A DNA stretch of 7,548 nt from a bacterium UBP10_UBA1149 (GTDB lineage: Bacteria > Desulfobacterota > Binatia > UBA1149), in the NCBI GenBank assembly GCA_002311335.1, contig DBZX01000096.1:1-7548 (forward strand), read 5' to 3'. Below are positions 6,003 to 7,548 of this stretch, piece by piece (positions within the stretch are counted from its first letter, which is position 1; the number at the start of each line of letters is the position of its first letter). Position numbers and translations under genes: made by a program. Under the pieces are notes generated by a model, which was given only the letters and a program-made list of their open reading frames with translations, had not been told where the DNA came from and searched no databases.

Positions 6003-7370
6003 ATGCAGACGGCCAAGGACGAGGAACTTCCGTTTCATTTACAGGGTAACTTTGCCCCGGTAACCGATGAGATCACCGGCGATGACCTCACCGTGGAGGG
6101 GGCCATACCCCCCGAGCTCAACGGAGTGTACATGCGCATCGGGCCTAACCCGGCTACAGGTGAGTCACCTCACTGGTTTACCGGTGACGGAATGCTGCAC
6201 GGCGTGCGCCTGGAGGGGGGCAAGGCCAGCTGGTACCGCAATCGCTGGGTGCAGACCCGGGCTCTCGAAGACCCCGACCTGCAGATGATAAGCGAGGGTG
6301 GCGAGGTCGACCACAGCATAGCAGTGGCCAACACTGGCATTATTCGTCATGCCGGCAAGTTCATGGCACTGGTCGAGACTTCGTTTCCGACCGAGGTCAC
6401 GCCGGGACTCGACACCGTGGGCACCTACGACTTCGACGGCAAGCTCACCACGGCTATGACCGCGCACCCTAAGATCTGTCCCGTGACCGGCGAGATGCAT
6501 TTTTTCGGCTACGGGTTTTTCCCGCCCTACCTTGTCTATCACCGCGTCGACGCCGAGGGCCGGTTGGTGCAGAGCCAGGAGATAGACGTCACCGGCCCGA
6601 CGATGATCCACGACTTCGCCATTACCGAGAACAACGTGATCTTCATGGACCTGCCGGTGGTGTTTGACCTGGAGGCTGCCATGGCCAGTCTCGGGGGAGG
6701 CCAGCCGCAGCCCGGCGCGGGGCTGCCCTACCACTGGAGCGACGACTACCCGGCCCGGCTGGGAGTCATGCCGCGAGGCGTTCCGGGTGCGGCCGTTCGC
6801 TGGTACGACATCGACCCCTGCTACATCTTTCATCCGTTCAACGCCCGCGACGCCGAAGACGGTTCGATCGTTCTCGACGTCTGCCGTTATCCCGAACTGT
6901 GGAGAGGGGGCAGCGACAATTTCAACTCGGCGGTGCCACATCGTTTTGTGATAGACCCGGCCGGTGGGCGGGTATCCGAGAGCCAGATTGTAGACGAGCC
7001 GGCCGAGTTCCCATGTGTGGACGACAGGCTCGTTGGCAGCCGGGTTCGTTACGGTTACGCCGTGAGCTCACCAGACCTCCTGGTAGGACCTGGAGAGTTA
7101 TCGAAAATACTCAAGATCGACTTCGACACCGGCAACAACACTGCCTACGATTTGCCGACGGGACAGGTGCCGGGCGAGGTCACGTTTGCCCCGGTCGGCG
7201 AGGGTGAAGACGAAGGGTACCTGATGTTTTTTGCCTACGACAAGTCGCGCGACGGCAGCGACCTGGTGATACTCGACGCCACGCAGCCGCAGGCCGGGCC
7301 GGTAGCCCGGGTGGCTATGCCCCAGCGTGTCCCCTTCGGTTTTCACGGCAACTGGTTTGCCGACCAGTAG
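6003..7370 (+). CDS. Carotenoid cleavage oxygenase (RPE65/CCO family)
   Basis: 455 aa non-haem Fe(II) dioxygenase that cleaves a carbon-carbon double bond of carotenoids, apocarotenoids or stilbene-like compounds. The N-terminal signature GVYMRIGPNP (41-50) and HWFTGDGMLH (57-66) are typical. All four iron-binding histidines are present: H155 (TAHPK), H203 (IHDF), H277 (FHPFNA) and H448 (GFHGNW). Glutamates likely to hold the histidines in the second shell are E125 (VETSFP), E335 (EFP) and E392 (GEVTF). Length fits bacterial members. ATG 6003 is chosen because an open extension back to 5844 would overlap the tpx start and lacks family similarity. No strong Shine-Dalgarno sequence precedes it. 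No signal peptide. No carotenoid synthesis gene is nearby, so the substrate, including a lignostilbene-type substrate, cannot be decided. Confidence 0.93.
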   Translation: MQTAKDEELPFHLQGNFAPVTDEITGDDLTVEGAIPPELNGVYMRIGPNPATGESPHWFTGDGMLHGVRLEGGKASWYRNRWVQTRALEDPDLQMISEGGEVDHSIAVANTGIIRHAGKFMALVETSFPTEVTPGLDTVGTYDFDGKLTTAMTAHPKICPVTGEMHFFGYGFFPPYLVYHRVDAEGRLVQSQEIDVTGPTMIHDFAITENNVIFMDLPVVFDLEAAMASLGGGQPQPGAGLPYHWSDDYPARLGVMPRGVPGAAVRWYDIDPCYIFHPFNARDAEDGSIVLDVCRYPELWRGGSDNFNSAVPHRFVIDPAGGRVSESQIVDEPAEFPCVDDRLVGSRVRYGYAVSSPDLLVGPGELSKILKIDFDTGNNTAYDLPTGQVPGEVTFAPVGEGEDEGYLMFFAYDKSRDGSDLVILDATQPQAGPVARVAMPQRVPFGFHGNWFADQ

Positions 7371-7548
7371 AGCCGGGCGGCGGCCGCCAAGGACCTCTGC
7401 TCGAGTTGTACGCTTTCAGCACCGTAGGAGGTTTCGCCGAAGGCGGTCAGGACGAAGGAAGATCCCGAGCCGCGGCGGATGTGGAAGAAGTTTCAGCAGG
7501 TGATGGTGCTGCCGGAGAAGGATCGGCGCGGGGCGGGTCGGCGCGGTC
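7371..7548. other. Right-end region without a supported gene
   Basis: 178 bases after the oxygenase stop. It has a GGCGGCCGCC palindrome (7379-7388) with no T-run after it, a good AGGAGG (7426-7431) not followed by any start codon at usable distance, and a 9-bp direct repeat TCGGCGCGG at 7523-7531 and 7538-7546. A short open frame from ATG 7479 reaches the window end but shows no recognisable motif. The sequence becomes very G-rich towards the edge. Confidence 0.5.

Noticed and set aside
5891..6016. Longer tpx N-terminus
   Set aside because: The extra residues have no Tpx similarity, and a good ribosome site lies before the ATG at 5890.
7379..7388. GGCGGCCGCC palindrome as a terminator
   Set aside because: The stem is very short with no loop and no following T-run, so it does not meet the pattern of an intrinsic terminator.
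7343..7492. Protein-like minus-strand frame near the right end
   Set aside because: About 49 codons between stops, with no ATG or GTG in its first part, overlapping the oxygenase end; not supportable as a gene.
7479..7548. Start of a new plus-strand gene reaching the right edge
   Set aside because: Only 23 codons are visible, with no ribosome site at proper distance and no recognisable motif.

Overview
This GC-rich 7.5 kb window is almost entirely coding. It reads as a piece of a free-living bacterium, possibly a whole metagenomic contig, because the left edge is an artefact-like poly-C tract. Gene content (an MNIO/DUF692 enzyme with its DUF2063 partner, a MenB/BadI-like crotonase, a spinster-like MFS transporter, an atypical 2-Cys peroxiredoxin and a carotenoid cleavage oxygenase) suits a high-GC proteobacterium or a delta-proteobacteria-like lineage. 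No rRNA or other phylogenetic marker is present, so the taxonomy is only a guess. I saw no tRNA, rRNA, CRISPR array, IS element or phage gene.

Left block (about 41-5420, plus strand): five codirectional genes so tightly packed that they are probably one transcript. They are an MNIO-family (DUF692, BufB-like) iron enzyme cut at its 5' end; its DUF2063 (BufC-like) partner, joined by a 4-nt GTGA overlap; a crotonase-fold enzyme of the MenB/BadI branch (13-nt gap); a 12-TM MFS transporter starting at TTG (23-nt gap); and a two-part protein whose N-terminal half resembles N-formylglutamate amidohydrolase and whose C-terminal half I do not recognise (4-nt TTGA overlap). The first two genes are the core modification pair of bufferin-type RiPP systems, in which BufB with BufC modifies cysteines of a small DUF2282 precursor. 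That precursor would lie just left of the window. Whether the crotonase, transporter and amidohydrolase-like protein belong to the same pathway is open, and this is the main novelty candidate here.

Right block (5390-7370): a minus-strand thiol peroxidase (tpx) meets the last plus-strand gene tail to tail with a 31-nt coding overlap. Diverging from tpx across a 112-bp gap is a carotenoid cleavage oxygenase with all four iron-binding histidines. A plausible promoter sits so close to its ATG that the mRNA could be leaderless.

The last 178 bases hold no gene I can support. Both window ends are low-complexity or repetitive enough that they should be treated as possible assembly edges.
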